A stretch of 64,000 bases of DNA, taken from Pseudomonas mosselii (lineage in GTDB: Bacteria > Pseudomonadota > Gammaproteobacteria > Pseudomonadales > Pseudomonadaceae). A model generated the notes under the pieces. It did no database searches and was not told where the DNA came from. It saw nothing but the letters and a program-made list of their open reading frames with translations. Both the position numbers and the translations under genes were made by a program. Of this stretch, positions 28,115-39,258 are shown piece after piece; within the stretch, counting starts at the first letter, position 1, and every line of letters starts with the position of its first letter. The stretch is taken from positions 79,977-143,976 of the forward strand of contig NZ_QJRP01000012.1 of NCBI RefSeq assembly GCF_003205295.1. Direction: 5' to 3'.

Positions 28115-29451
28115 TGCGCCGTCATCCGCTGCTGTGGAAGCTGGCGCTGCTGCAGGTGTGCTTCTGCCTGCTGCTGACCTGGCTGATCTGGACCTGGGGC
28201 CTTTCCGTCGAGCGCAGCACCTACTTTCTGGCCCCCGCCGACCGGGTGTTCCTCGCCGACTTCGCCAAACGGGCCGAGCAGGCCTGGCGCGCGGAGGGCG
28301 CCGATGGCGTGGAACGCCTGCGCCGCCGGCTCGAAACCGAGGAGGACACCTGGGTCGCCATCATCGGCCCCCACCTGCAGAGCCTCGGCACCACGCCCCT
28401 GAGCGCCGATGAAGCCAGCCGCCTGACTTTCATGCGCAAGCTCGACTGGCCGATGAGCCGGCGCCTGCAGGACGAGCTGCCGTACGTGAGCATCGCCTTC
28501 CCCGAGCACCCCGAGGACGGCCGCCTGGTCATCCAGCTCCCCGAGCACCTGCTGCCCACCGGCCTGACACCCTGGACCCACGTGGTCACCCACGGCGTGG
28601 CCCCCGCCCTGCTCGCCCTGCTGCTGGGCCTGGCGCTGTACCGTCATCTGGTCGTGCCGCTCAACCGCCTGCGCGACCGCGCCGACGCCCTGCGCGCCGA
28701 TGATCTGGACGGTCCCGGGCTGCCCCTGCAGGAGCGTCGCGACGAGCTGGGCGAGCTGGCCCAGGCCTTCGAGCACATGGCCGTGCGCCTGCGCAAAAGC
28801 CTCGACCAGCAACGCCTGCTGCTGCGCACCCTGTCCCACGAACTGCGCACCCCGCTGGCGCGCCTGCGCATCGCCCACGACAGCGAACTACCGGCGCAGC
28901 AGCTGCGCCAGCGCCTGGACCGCGAGGTGGACGACATGCAGAAACTGCTGGAGAACACCCTCGACCTGGCCTGGCTGGACACCGAGCGGCCGCAACTGGC
29001 GACCGAGCCGGTACTGGTGCTCTCGGTCTGGGAGGCGCTGGTCCAGGACAGCTGCTTCGAAAGCGGCTGGCCGTCCGAACGGCTGCCCTGCTCGCTCGGG
29101 CTCGAATGCAATGTGCAGGCGCACCTGGACAGCCTGGCCCAGGCCTTGGAAAACCTGCTGCGCAATGCCATCCGCCACTCGCCCGCCACTGGCCGGGTCA
29201 GCCTGGACGGTTGGCGCGAGGGCGCCTTCTGGCGCCTGTGCCTGCGCGACCAAGGGCCCGGGGTGCCGGAGGCGGAACTCGAACAGATCTTCCAGCCCTA
29301 TCGCCGCCTGCCTGGCAGCGGCGCCGGCTTCGGCCTGGGTCTGGCCATCGCCCGACGCGCCATCGAGCTGCAAGGCGGGCGCTTGTGGGCGACCAATGGC
29401 CATCCCGGCCTGTGCCTGCACCTGCTGCTGCCGGCCAGCGAAAGTGTTTAG
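28114..29451 (+). CDS. sensor histidine kinase (PfeS/PirS-like)
   Basis: A 445-residue membrane kinase. Two helices (about 8-30 and 160-180) bracket a periplasmic sensor of about 130 residues; a HAMP linker follows, then HisKA with H242 in 'LSHELRTPLARLR' and an HATPase domain with N ('ALENLLRNAIRHSPATG') and G boxes ('DQGPGVPEAEL', 'GAGFGLGLAIARR'). Partner of the preceding regulator. Probably senses siderophore in the periplasm. Confidence 0.92.
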   Translation: MRRHPLLWKLALLQVCFCLLLTWLIWTWGLSVERSTYFLAPADRVFLADFAKRAEQAWRAEGADGVERLRRRLETEEDTWVAIIGPHLQSLGTTPLSADEASRLTFMRKLDWPMSRRLQDELPYVSIAFPEHPEDGRLVIQLPEHLLPTGLTPWTHVVTHGVAPALLALLLGLALYRHLVVPLNRLRDRADALRADDLDGPGLPLQERRDELGELAQAFEHMAVRLRKSLDQQRLLLRTLSHELRTPLARLRIAHDSELPAQQLRQRLDREVDDMQKLLENTLDLAWLDTERPQLATEPVLVLSVWEALVQDSCFESGWPSERLPCSLGLECNVQAHLDSLAQALENLLRNAIRHSPATGRVSLDGWREGAFWRLCLRDQGPGVPEAELEQIFQPYRRLPGSGAGFGLGLAIARRAIELQGGRLWATNGHPGLCLHLLLPASESV

Positions 29452-29493
29452 AAAGTTAATGCGCTTTACTCTCAAATAGGAGTTATTACCATC

Positions 29494-29533
29494 TGTGATC
29501 TCTTGAATTCAGCCCGCCGTGCCGGAGATCACA
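29494..29533 (+). promoter_or_regulatory. RBS-occluding inverted repeat before the receptor gene
   Basis: TGTGATCTC (29494-29502) and GAGATCACA (29525-29533) are perfect inverse repeats separated by 22 nt. The 3' arm contains most of the ribosome binding site GGAG (29524-29527), and the ATG follows 1 nt later. In RNA the stem would block initiation; as DNA it could equally be an operator. Confidence 0.6.
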
Positions 29534-29534
29534 C

Positions 29535-32740
<3,206 letters not shown>

Positions 32741-32747
32741 CAGCCCG

Positions 32748-33719
32748 TCAAGGAGCGGATGCTGGAGCGCGAGAGGCGAGCTCGCTGATCCGACAACGCC
32801 GCTTGATGAAGCGAAAGTCCTCTGCGCCCTCGGGAACAGCCACGACGGCCAGTTCAAAGCGAACTTGCACCAGCCTCGCGCTCCCTGGCACCTGATCTTC
32901 CAGACCGCACGCCTCAGGGGGTAGATGAAACGAACTGAACACCAGTGCCTGTTTGAGCTTCTGGCTGGCGTAGGTCGTCGAAACCAGACGCGAGGCCGTT
33001 TGCTGCATGCCGGCCGTAGTGAAGCTCAACGCAACAAGGACAGAGATTCTCCTGGCGGTCGCCAAACGCAGACGACGGTTTTCGATCGAGCGCTGCTGCG
33101 GACTCAGATAAGCGAGCCGCGCGCGTATCACCTTCCGTTTGCCGGCCCACAAATGCCCAGCCCCAAGCAACCAGGACACCAGCGCCCCCAGAGGAAGCAA
33201 GCCAAGCGGCCAGACGACCAAAGACATGATCAGCACGAACAGGTTCTGCCCACGCGTAAATGCATTTGCCTCCAACCCAGTGAATCGACTGATCGTCGCA
33301 TCTGCCAGTGGACCCGCCAGATACGGAATCGCCGCACTGGTTAGGCCGATCACGACCATCAACAAGGCTCGGTACCTCTTCAGCTCAGCCCAGATTTCCT
33401 TATCTACCCGGCACAGGACCAGCATTGCCACGACCATCGTGAGCAGCAAGGCATAAGCCATCCAGAGTACGGGGTTGTAGTGCAGGTATTGGACAATCAG
33501 CGTGAGCACCATGAAAACCAAAAAGTTCACGAAGATCAGTAGTGCCATCCAGTCACTGACTGTGGCTACCTCGCGTAGTGTACGCAACTCGGATTTCATC
33601 CGAGCGACCACACCCGGCCTCTCAGCCGCCCGCACGCACCACTGCGCGACAAACGAGACAGGCAACGCCAGGACAAACACGGTATTGATCAAAACGAATG
33701 CAATGTTCACAAGCTTCAT
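32748..33719 (-). CDS. unknown membrane protein in the rtc operon
   Basis: A 323-residue protein that I do not recognise. Six hydrophobic segments are visible (about 5-27, 58-78, 83-102, 116-138, 159-185 and 223-238), then a soluble tail of about 85 residues with 'RLVQVRFELAVVAVPEGAEDF'. It starts 9 nt after the rtcB stop, so it should be the third gene of the RtcR-controlled operon. Base composition is visibly less GC-rich than its neighbours, suggesting recent acquisition. Function unknown; it could act with the membrane-associated slipin. Confidence 0.7.
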   Translation of the reverse strand: MKLVNIAFVLINTVFVLALPVSFVAQWCVRAAERPGVVARMKSELRTLREVATVSDWMALLIFVNFLVFMVLTLIVQYLHYNPVLWMAYALLLTMVVAMLVLCRVDKEIWAELKRYRALLMVVIGLTSAAIPYLAGPLADATISRFTGLEANAFTRGQNLFVLIMSLVVWPLGLLPLGALVSWLLGAGHLWAGKRKVIRARLAYLSPQQRSIENRRLRLATARRISVLVALSFTTAGMQQTASRLVSTTYASQKLKQALVFSSFHLPPEACGLEDQVPGSARLVQVRFELAVVAVPEGAEDFRFIKRRCRISELASRAPASAP

Positions 33720-33728
33720 GTTCTTTAC

Positions 33729-34934
33729 TCAACCTTTGACACACACCACCTGACGCAGGGTGTGCACCACTTCTACCAACTCCCGCTGGGCCTGCATCAC
33801 CACATCGATGTCCTTGTAGGCCATCGGGATCTCGTCGATCACGTCCTTGTCCTTGCGGCACTCCACATGGGCGGTGGCACGCTGCTGGTCCTCGACGGTG
33901 AAGCGGCTCTTGGCCTTGGTGCGGCTCATCACCCGGCCCGCGCCATGGCTGCACGAGCAGAACGCCTCCTCGTTGCCCAGGCCACGGACGATGAAGCTCT
34001 TGGCGCCCATGGAACCGGGGATGATGCCCAACTGGCCCTTCTGCGCCGATACCGCGCCCTTGCGGGTCACCAGCACCTCACGGCCGAAGTGCTGCTCCTT
34101 CTGCACATAGTTGTGGTGGCAGTTGACCGCCTCGAGGCTGGCCTCGAACGGTTTGCCCAGCACCTTTCGGGTGGCGGCAACCACCGCCTGCATCATTAGC
34201 TCACGGTTGTGCCGGGCGAAGTCCTGCGCCCACTCGACCGCCTCGACATAGTCGGCGAAATGCCGGCTGCCTTCCTCGAAGTACGCCAGGTCCCGGTCCG
34301 GCAGGTTGACCATGTGCTGGCGCATGTCGGCCTGGGCCAGTTCGATGAACAGGTTGCCGATGGCGTTACCCACACCACGCGACCCGCTGTGCAGCATGAA
34401 CCAGACCCGGTCGGCCTCGTCCAGGCAGACTTCGATGAAGTGGTTGCCGCCACCCAGTGTCCCCAGGTGCTGACGGTTGTTGGTCTTCTCCAGCCGCGGG
34501 TACTTGTCGGTGATCGCCTTGAAGCGCCCGGCCAGGCCGCTCCATACCTGGTCGGCCTGGTTCGGCACATTGTCCCAGGCACCCTGGTCGCGACGGCCGA
34601 AGGTCTTGCCATGGGGCACGGCTTTTTCGATGGCCGTACGCAGGCCGTGCAGGTTGTCCGGCAGGTCGCGGGCGTGCAGCGAGGTGCGTGCGGCGATCAT
34701 GCCGCAGCCGATGTCCACGCCCACCGCCGCCGGAATGATCGCGCCCACGGTGGGGATCACGCTGCCGATGGTCGAGCCCTTGCCCAGGTGCACGTCCGGC
34801 ATCACCGCCAGGTGCTTGAAGATGAACGGCATCTTCGCCGTGTTCATCAGTTGCTTGCGGGCGTCGTCCTCGACCGGTACACCGTCGGTCCACAGTTTGA
34901 TCGGCTTGCCGCCCGCCACTTCGAGTATGTTCAT
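33729..34934 (-). CDS. rtcB: RNA-splicing ligase RtcB
   Basis: GTP- and Mn-dependent ligase joining 2',3'-cyclic phosphate or 3'-phosphate ends to 5'-OH ends of RNA, for repair of cleaved tRNA and rRNA. The 401-residue protein has 'AVGVDIGCGMIAARTSL' with the metal-binding Cys, 'LGGGNHFIEVC' and 'CSHGAGRVMSRTKA' with the His that is guanylylated. The operon lacks rtcA (RNA cyclase) in this window. It lies 39 nt after the slipin gene and is controlled by the divergent RtcR. Confidence 0.97.
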   Translation of the reverse strand: MNILEVAGGKPIKLWTDGVPVEDDARKQLMNTAKMPFIFKHLAVMPDVHLGKGSTIGSVIPTVGAIIPAAVGVDIGCGMIAARTSLHARDLPDNLHGLRTAIEKAVPHGKTFGRRDQGAWDNVPNQADQVWSGLAGRFKAITDKYPRLEKTNNRQHLGTLGGGNHFIEVCLDEADRVWFMLHSGSRGVGNAIGNLFIELAQADMRQHMVNLPDRDLAYFEEGSRHFADYVEAVEWAQDFARHNRELMMQAVVAATRKVLGKPFEASLEAVNCHHNYVQKEQHFGREVLVTRKGAVSAQKGQLGIIPGSMGAKSFIVRGLGNEEAFCSCSHGAGRVMSRTKAKSRFTVEDQQRATAHVECRKDKDVIDEIPMAYKDIDVVMQAQRELVEVVHTLRQVVCVKG

Positions 34935-34973
34935 TGCCTTGTTCCTTGCTGCGCTACGTCTTGTCGCAAAGGG

Positions 34974-36113
34974 TCAACCCGCCTTGAGGCTGACCATTCC
35001 ATTCAATACCTGATCCAGGCCACCGAACACCGAAATCCGGTCGATGCGCTCGGCCACCCGCTCCAGGGTTTCCAGCTCCTTCAGGCGCAGGGCCGTCGGG
35101 TTGCCTTCCATCACCTTGGCGGTGTTGAGCAGCGAACGGGTCGCCTGGGTTTCCTCGCGGCGCCGGATCACGTTGGCCTGGGCGGCCTTTTCCGCCTCCA
35201 CCACTTGTGCCAGCAGGGTCTTCATTTCGCCTGGCAGGATGATGTCGCGCACCCCCAGGCTGCTCACCTCCAGGCCACTGCCTTGCAGGTGCGCCAGCAG
35301 GTGCTCGGTGACGCTACCGTCGATGGACTGCTTGTCTTCCAGCAGCTCGTCGAGGGTGCGGGTACCCACTGCCGCACGCAAGCCGAACTGCAGCTCGCGA
35401 TACAGATGCTCCACCGGCTTGCTCATCTGTCCGTGGGCGCCAAGCACATCGGTGTAGCGCCAGTTGGCCACCAGGCTCAAGCGCAGGCTGACCTTGTCAC
35501 GGGTGAGGATCTCCTGGCCGTTGACCTCCAACGCCTGCAGGCGGGTGTCGACCATCTCCACCGCTACCTGGCTGCCGCAGCGCCAGTAGCCATGCCGGCC
35601 TGGCTCGAGCAACCCGGCCACCACGCCATCAATCTTCAGCACGCCGACATGGAAGGCCGGCACCAGTGCCAGCAAGACCAGGTCCGTACCGGCCACGCCG
35701 GGTCGGTTAAGGCGAACCACCAGTTCGTCGTCCAGGCGCCGTCCTTGATTAAGGTCGATGCGCTGCAAGCCATGTTCGACCTGACCTTTCCAGTACAGGC
35801 GGCGGCTGTCCGGGGCCAGCAACTCAACCAGGCGACCGTCCTCGAAGCGCAGGCCGGCCTCATGCGGCGCCAGGTCCATGGTTTCGAAGTACTGCTCGAC
35901 CAGTGCCGGCTCATGCCCACGCAGGTATTGCGCCAGCGGGTGGTCAAACAGCGGGGATTGGAGGCTGAAAGTGGTCACTGTCAGCCGGTCTTGCCAGTCG
36001 AAACGCTGGTACTGGCCAGGCTCGAGGATCGACACGAAGTCGCCTTCGCTCATCAACAGGCCGCGTTCGTTTTTCTTCACCACAAAGCGTTTCAACAGTT
36101 TCATCTTGCTCAT
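34974..36113 (-). CDS. slipin (SPFH/band 7 protein) of the rtc operon
   Basis: A 379-residue stomatin-like protein: a repeated 'LEPG' motif at 30-33 and 169-172, then a band 7 domain (about 155-320) with 'DLGVRDIILPGEMK'-like 'SLGVRDIILPGEMKTLLAQV' and the coiled 'VEAEKAAQANVIRRREETQAT'. Slipins assemble into membrane-associated rings. There is no N-terminal membrane helix; attachment probably uses the hydrophobic stretch near 143-158. First gene of the operon, preceding rtcB, an association known in other RtcR-controlled operons. Confidence 0.88.
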   Translation of the reverse strand: MSKMKLLKRFVVKKNERGLLMSEGDFVSILEPGQYQRFDWQDRLTVTTFSLQSPLFDHPLAQYLRGHEPALVEQYFETMDLAPHEAGLRFEDGRLVELLAPDSRRLYWKGQVEHGLQRIDLNQGRRLDDELVVRLNRPGVAGTDLVLLALVPAFHVGVLKIDGVVAGLLEPGRHGYWRCGSQVAVEMVDTRLQALEVNGQEILTRDKVSLRLSLVANWRYTDVLGAHGQMSKPVEHLYRELQFGLRAAVGTRTLDELLEDKQSIDGSVTEHLLAHLQGSGLEVSSLGVRDIILPGEMKTLLAQVVEAEKAAQANVIRRREETQATRSLLNTAKVMEGNPTALRLKELETLERVAERIDRISVFGGLDQVLNGMVSLKAG

Positions 36114-36525
36114 CCTTTTATCAATGTCCTTGGCTGCGGGTGGTCACCGACTCACCGAGCGCCGTGGGCGAAACCTGGCGGAGTCCGGGGCTGGGAGCGA
36201 TTGCTCCGGCGGCCGCCATCGTTGCGCCTGGTCCGGCCGGCGGGCCGGGTGAACCAGCGGTGGCTCAGGCTTCCTTCGCAGTGGCGGGTCGTCCTGGCCC
36301 TGGTTGCGTTGCCTGTGCCCCACCTGCGGGTGTTGCGGGTGTAGCTACCGTGGAGGGTATTGCCGAGACGTGGCCCGGCGAGCGCCTCGCAAGCCTGTTC
36401 ACAGGCTTGCGCCGCAATGACCGGTCGTTGCGGCGGCGGCATGCACGACACCGACACCTGAAGGTGGGTACGTGCACCGGCGGGGGTTGATCCCCTGACC
36501 CGAGGGCCTGCCTGGCGATGCGGTC
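36114..36525 (-). other. long structured leader of the slipin-rtcB transcript
   Basis: From the predicted sigma-54 start near 36525 to the slipin ATG there are about 410 nt without convincing coding potential. Strong self-complementary elements are GCAAGCCTG-TGAA-CAGGCTTGC (36389-36410) and a near-perfect 24-nt palindrome at 36412-36435. A short open frame (36152-36457) is Arg-rich and lacks family features. A noncoding role, perhaps as ligase substrate or regulatory RNA, is possible. Confidence 0.45.
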
Positions 36526-36536
36526 GAGAGGGATAT

Positions 36537-36552
36537 AGCGAGCGGCGTGCCA
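36537..36552 (-). promoter_or_regulatory. sigma-54 promoter of slipin-rtcB
   Basis: On the minus strand TGGCACGCCGCTCGCT matches the -24 element exactly, with GG-N10-GC spacing and a TCGCT -12 (consensus TTGCW). RtcR, a sigma-54 activator, is encoded divergently 150 bp away. The AT-rich stretch 36560-36704 between them probably holds RtcR sites; an inverted GTTGC / GCAAC pair is visible near 36615-36640. Confidence 0.8.
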
Positions 36553-36704
36553 GGTTTTCATTCGATCTTGAAAAAATCTTTTAACTAACTGATTTATAAG
36601 TATTTATTTTTTGTTGCGCGTTAGCCTGTGCATTGCAACGTGTCATACCGATTTCATTTTTCGTATATTCTGAGATACATATTTATCTCTTTGGATAATC
36701 ACGG

Positions 36705-38288
36705 ATGACCAAGCCCCTCGTCGCCATCGGTTTCCTCGGCACCACCCTCGACCGCAACGGCAAGGGCGCCGCACGCTGGAACCGCTGGCGGCCAACCATC
36801 GGCCTGTGCCAGCAAGCCGACCTGCCCCTGGACCGCCTGGAACTGATCCACGGCCCCGGCACCCGCGACCTCGGCCTGGCCGAGCGGATTCGCGCCGACA
36901 TCCAGCAGGTCTCGCCCGACACCGAAGTGCGCCTGCACCCGCTGGCGCTGCGCAACCCTTGGGACTTCGAGGAGGTCTACGGCGCCCTGCACGACTTCGC
37001 CAGCGGTTATACCTTCGACACCGAGCGCGAGGACTACCTGGTGCATATCACCACCGGTACCCACGTCGCGCAGATCTGCTGGTTCCTGCTTACCGAGGCG
37101 CGCTACCTGCCGGCGCGCCTGGTGCAGACCTCGCCCTCGCGCAAGCAGGACGAAAACAGCGACCCGGCCGGCATCGCCACCCTGATCGACCTCGACCTGT
37201 CGCGCTACGACCCGATCGCCTCGCGCTTTCGCCGCGAACAGGCCCAGGGGCAATCGCTGCTCAAGTCCGGCATCGCCACGCGCAACCCGGATTTCAACCG
37301 CACCATCGAGCAGATCGAGCGGGTCGCCCTGCGCTCGAAGGCCCCCATGCTGCTGGTCGGCCCAACCGGCGCCGGCAAGTCGTTCCTGGCCCGCCGCGTC
37401 CATGAGCTCAAGCGCGGCCGCCATCAACTGGGCGGGCGCTTCATCGAAGTGAACTGCGCCACCCTGCGCGGCGACGGCGCCATGTCGACCCTGTTCGGCC
37501 ACGCCAAGGGCGCCTTCACCGGCGCCCAGAACGCCCGCGACGGTCTGCTGCGCGCCGCCGACGGCGGCATGCTGTTCCTCGACGAGATCGGTGAACTGGG
37601 CGCTGACGAACAGGCCATGCTGCTCAAGGCCATCGAGGAAAAGCGATTCTTCCCGCTGGGCGCGGACCGCGAGGTGGAAAGCGACTTCCAGCTGATCGCC
37701 GGCACCCACCGCGACCTGCGCGCCAAGGTCGCCGACGGCTCGTTCCGCGAGGACCTGTTCGCCCGCATCAACCTGTGGACCTTCGCCCTCCCGGGCCTGG
37801 CCGAACGCCGCGAGGACATCGAGCCGAACCTTGATTTCGAGTTGCAGCGCCATGCCCGCGAACAGGGGCGCCAGGTGCGCTTCAACCTCGAAGCCAAGCG
37901 CCGCTACCTGGCCTTCGCCCATGCCAGCGAGGCACGCTGGGCCGGCAACTTCCGCGAGCTCTCGGCGTCGATCACGCGCATGGCGACCCTGGCCGACAGC
38001 GGGCGCATCGACGAGGCACTGGTCGAGGAAGAGATTGCCCGACTGCGCTATGCATGGGGCTTGGAACCGGCAAGCGAGCCCCTGCTGGCCGACCGCTCAC
38101 TCGACTTGTTCGACCAGGTTCAGTTACAGGCGGTCATCGACGTCTGCCGCCGTGCCCCGAGCCTGTCCGAGGCCGGGCGCCAGCTGTTCGCGGTGTCGCG
38201 CCAGGAGAAGGCCAACCCCAACGACGCCGACCGCCTGCGCAAGTACCTGGCGCGCTTTGGGCTGGACTGGCAGCAACTAAAGTCGTAG
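36705..38288 (+). CDS. rtcR: RNA-repair operon activator RtcR
   Basis: Sigma-54 activator of 527 residues. The N-terminal region (about 1-180) is a CARF domain with 'VHITTGTHVAQICW' (113-126), expected to bind RNA end or cyclic nucleotide ligands. The AAA+ domain has Walker A GPTGAGKS (219-226), the sigma-54 loop GAFTGA (269-274) and Walker B 'GGMLFLDEIGEL'. The C-terminus has a winged-helix segment. It diverges from its target, slipin-rtcB. Confidence 0.96.
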   Translation: MTKPLVAIGFLGTTLDRNGKGAARWNRWRPTIGLCQQADLPLDRLELIHGPGTRDLGLAERIRADIQQVSPDTEVRLHPLALRNPWDFEEVYGALHDFASGYTFDTEREDYLVHITTGTHVAQICWFLLTEARYLPARLVQTSPSRKQDENSDPAGIATLIDLDLSRYDPIASRFRREQAQGQSLLKSGIATRNPDFNRTIEQIERVALRSKAPMLLVGPTGAGKSFLARRVHELKRGRHQLGGRFIEVNCATLRGDGAMSTLFGHAKGAFTGAQNARDGLLRAADGGMLFLDEIGELGADEQAMLLKAIEEKRFFPLGADREVESDFQLIAGTHRDLRAKVADGSFREDLFARINLWTFALPGLAERREDIEPNLDFELQRHAREQGRQVRFNLEAKRRYLAFAHASEARWAGNFRELSASITRMATLADSGRIDEALVEEEIARLRYAWGLEPASEPLLADRSLDLFDQVQLQAVIDVCRRAPSLSEAGRQLFAVSRQEKANPNDADRLRKYLARFGLDWQQLKS

Positions 38289-38329
38289 GGCTTGCCAGCC
38301 CGCTGGCACAGTGGGGTATGCTTGGCCGG

Positions 38330-38463
38330 TCTTCAGGGCGGGGTGAAAGTCCCCACCGGCGGTAAATCGAAAGATGAGCCCGCGAGCGCCCCGGCCATGC
38401 CGGGGGTCAGCAGATCTGGTGAGATTCCAGGGCCGACGGTCATAGTCCGGATGAAAGAAGGCG
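38330..38463 (+). promoter_or_regulatory. FMN riboswitch (RFN element)
   Basis: The conserved blocks of the RFN aptamer are present in order: 'cttcagggcggggtgaaagt', 'ccccaccggcggtaaat', 'gatgagcccgcgagcg', 'ggtcagcagatctggtgaga', 'ttccagggccgacggtcata' and 'gtccggatgaaagaag'. It precedes ribB by 83 nt and should repress it when FMN is plentiful. Confidence 0.97.
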
Positions 38464-38546
38464 TTTGGCAAGGGCCGCCCAGGCGCCCTTGCGCGCGCAT
38501 TTTGTTCGCCCCGAGACGTTCATCGATCATTCACGAGGAGCGTTTC

Positions 38547-39197
38547 ATGTCCACCATGCTCAACAAGCAATTCCCCAATGTCAGCGCCGCCATCGCCGCC
38601 TTCCAGGCCGGGCGCCCTGTACTGCTGCTCGACGACGACGACCGCGAGGACGAAGCCGATATCGTCGCCGCCGCCGAGAACCTTTCGCTGCAGACCATGG
38701 CCATGATGATCCGCGATTGCAGCGGTATCGTCTGCCTGTGCCTGGACGAAGCCACCGTCGATGCCCTGCAGCTGGCGCCGATGGTACAGAACAACCAGGC
38801 CCGCCATGGCACCGGCTTCACCGTCACCATCGAGGCCGCCGAAGGGGTCAGCACCGGCGTGTCGGCACAGGACCGCATCACCACCATCGAAGCCGCGCTG
38901 CGCTCGACCGCGCAGGAACGTCATATCGTCAGCCCAGGCCATGTGTTCCCGCTGCGCGCCCGCAATGGCGGCGTATTGACCCGTCGCGGCCACACCGAAG
39001 GCTCGGTGGACCTGGCCCACCTGGCCGGCCTGCGCCCGGCGGCGGTACTGTGCGAACTGATGAATCCCGACGGCAGCATGGCCCGCGGCGAACAGGTGGC
39101 GGTGTATGCCCGCCAGTACAACCTGCCGGTGCTGACCATCGAGGAACTGGCGCGCTATCGCGAAGCGATGATCGAGCTGGAAGCAGAGATCGCCTGA
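38547..39197 (+). CDS. ribB: 3,4-dihydroxy-2-butanone 4-phosphate synthase
   Basis: Stand-alone enzyme making the four-carbon precursor of lumazine from ribulose 5-phosphate. The 216-residue protein has the metal site '[12 protein letters not shown]', '[20 protein letters not shown]' (partly conserved loop) and '[16 protein letters not shown]' with the catalytic His. A GAGGAG ribosome binding site 6 nt upstream fixes the ATG at 38547; the frame extends through the riboswitch but without meaning. It is under FMN riboswitch control, unlike the ribBA fusion at 53861. Confidence 0.96.
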   Translation: MSTMLNKQFPNVSAAIAAFQAGRPVLLLDDDDREDEADIVAAAENLSLQTMAMMIRDCSGIVCLCLDEATVDALQLAPMVQNNQARHGTGFTVTIEAAEGVSTGVSAQDRITTIEAALRSTAQERHIVSPGHVFPLRARNGGVLTRRGHTEGSVDLAHLAGLRPAAVLCELMNPDGSMARGEQVAVYARQYNLPVLTIEELARYREAMIELEAEIA

Positions 39198-39203
39198 ACC
39201 ATC

Positions 39204-39226
39204 TTGGGGCTGCAAAGTAGCCCCAA
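39204..39226. terminator. hairpin between convergent ribB and SGNH genes
   Basis: TTGGGGCT and AGCCCCAA form an 8-bp stem around GCAAAGT, 7 nt after the ribB stop. No clear T-run; it could serve both converging transcripts. Confidence 0.45.
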
Positions 39227-39258
39227 CAATCTAAAGCCCAACGCCAATCAAGCTGCCG

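Noticed and set aside
34209..36344. A 711-codon open frame opposite rtcB and slipin
   Set aside because: RtcB and slipin have intact motifs on the other strand; this frame has no domain and spans two genes.
36152..36457. A 101-codon open frame in the rtc leader on the minus strand
   Set aside because: Arg/Pro/Thr-rich with no motif, no clear ribosome binding site; better explained as a structured GC-rich leader.
36114..36525. A tRNA-like or Y RNA gene in the rtc leader
   Set aside because: Looked for T-arm (GGTTCRA) and acceptor pairs; fragments such as GGTTCACCC exist but no full cloverleaf could be drawn by eye. A covariance search would decide.
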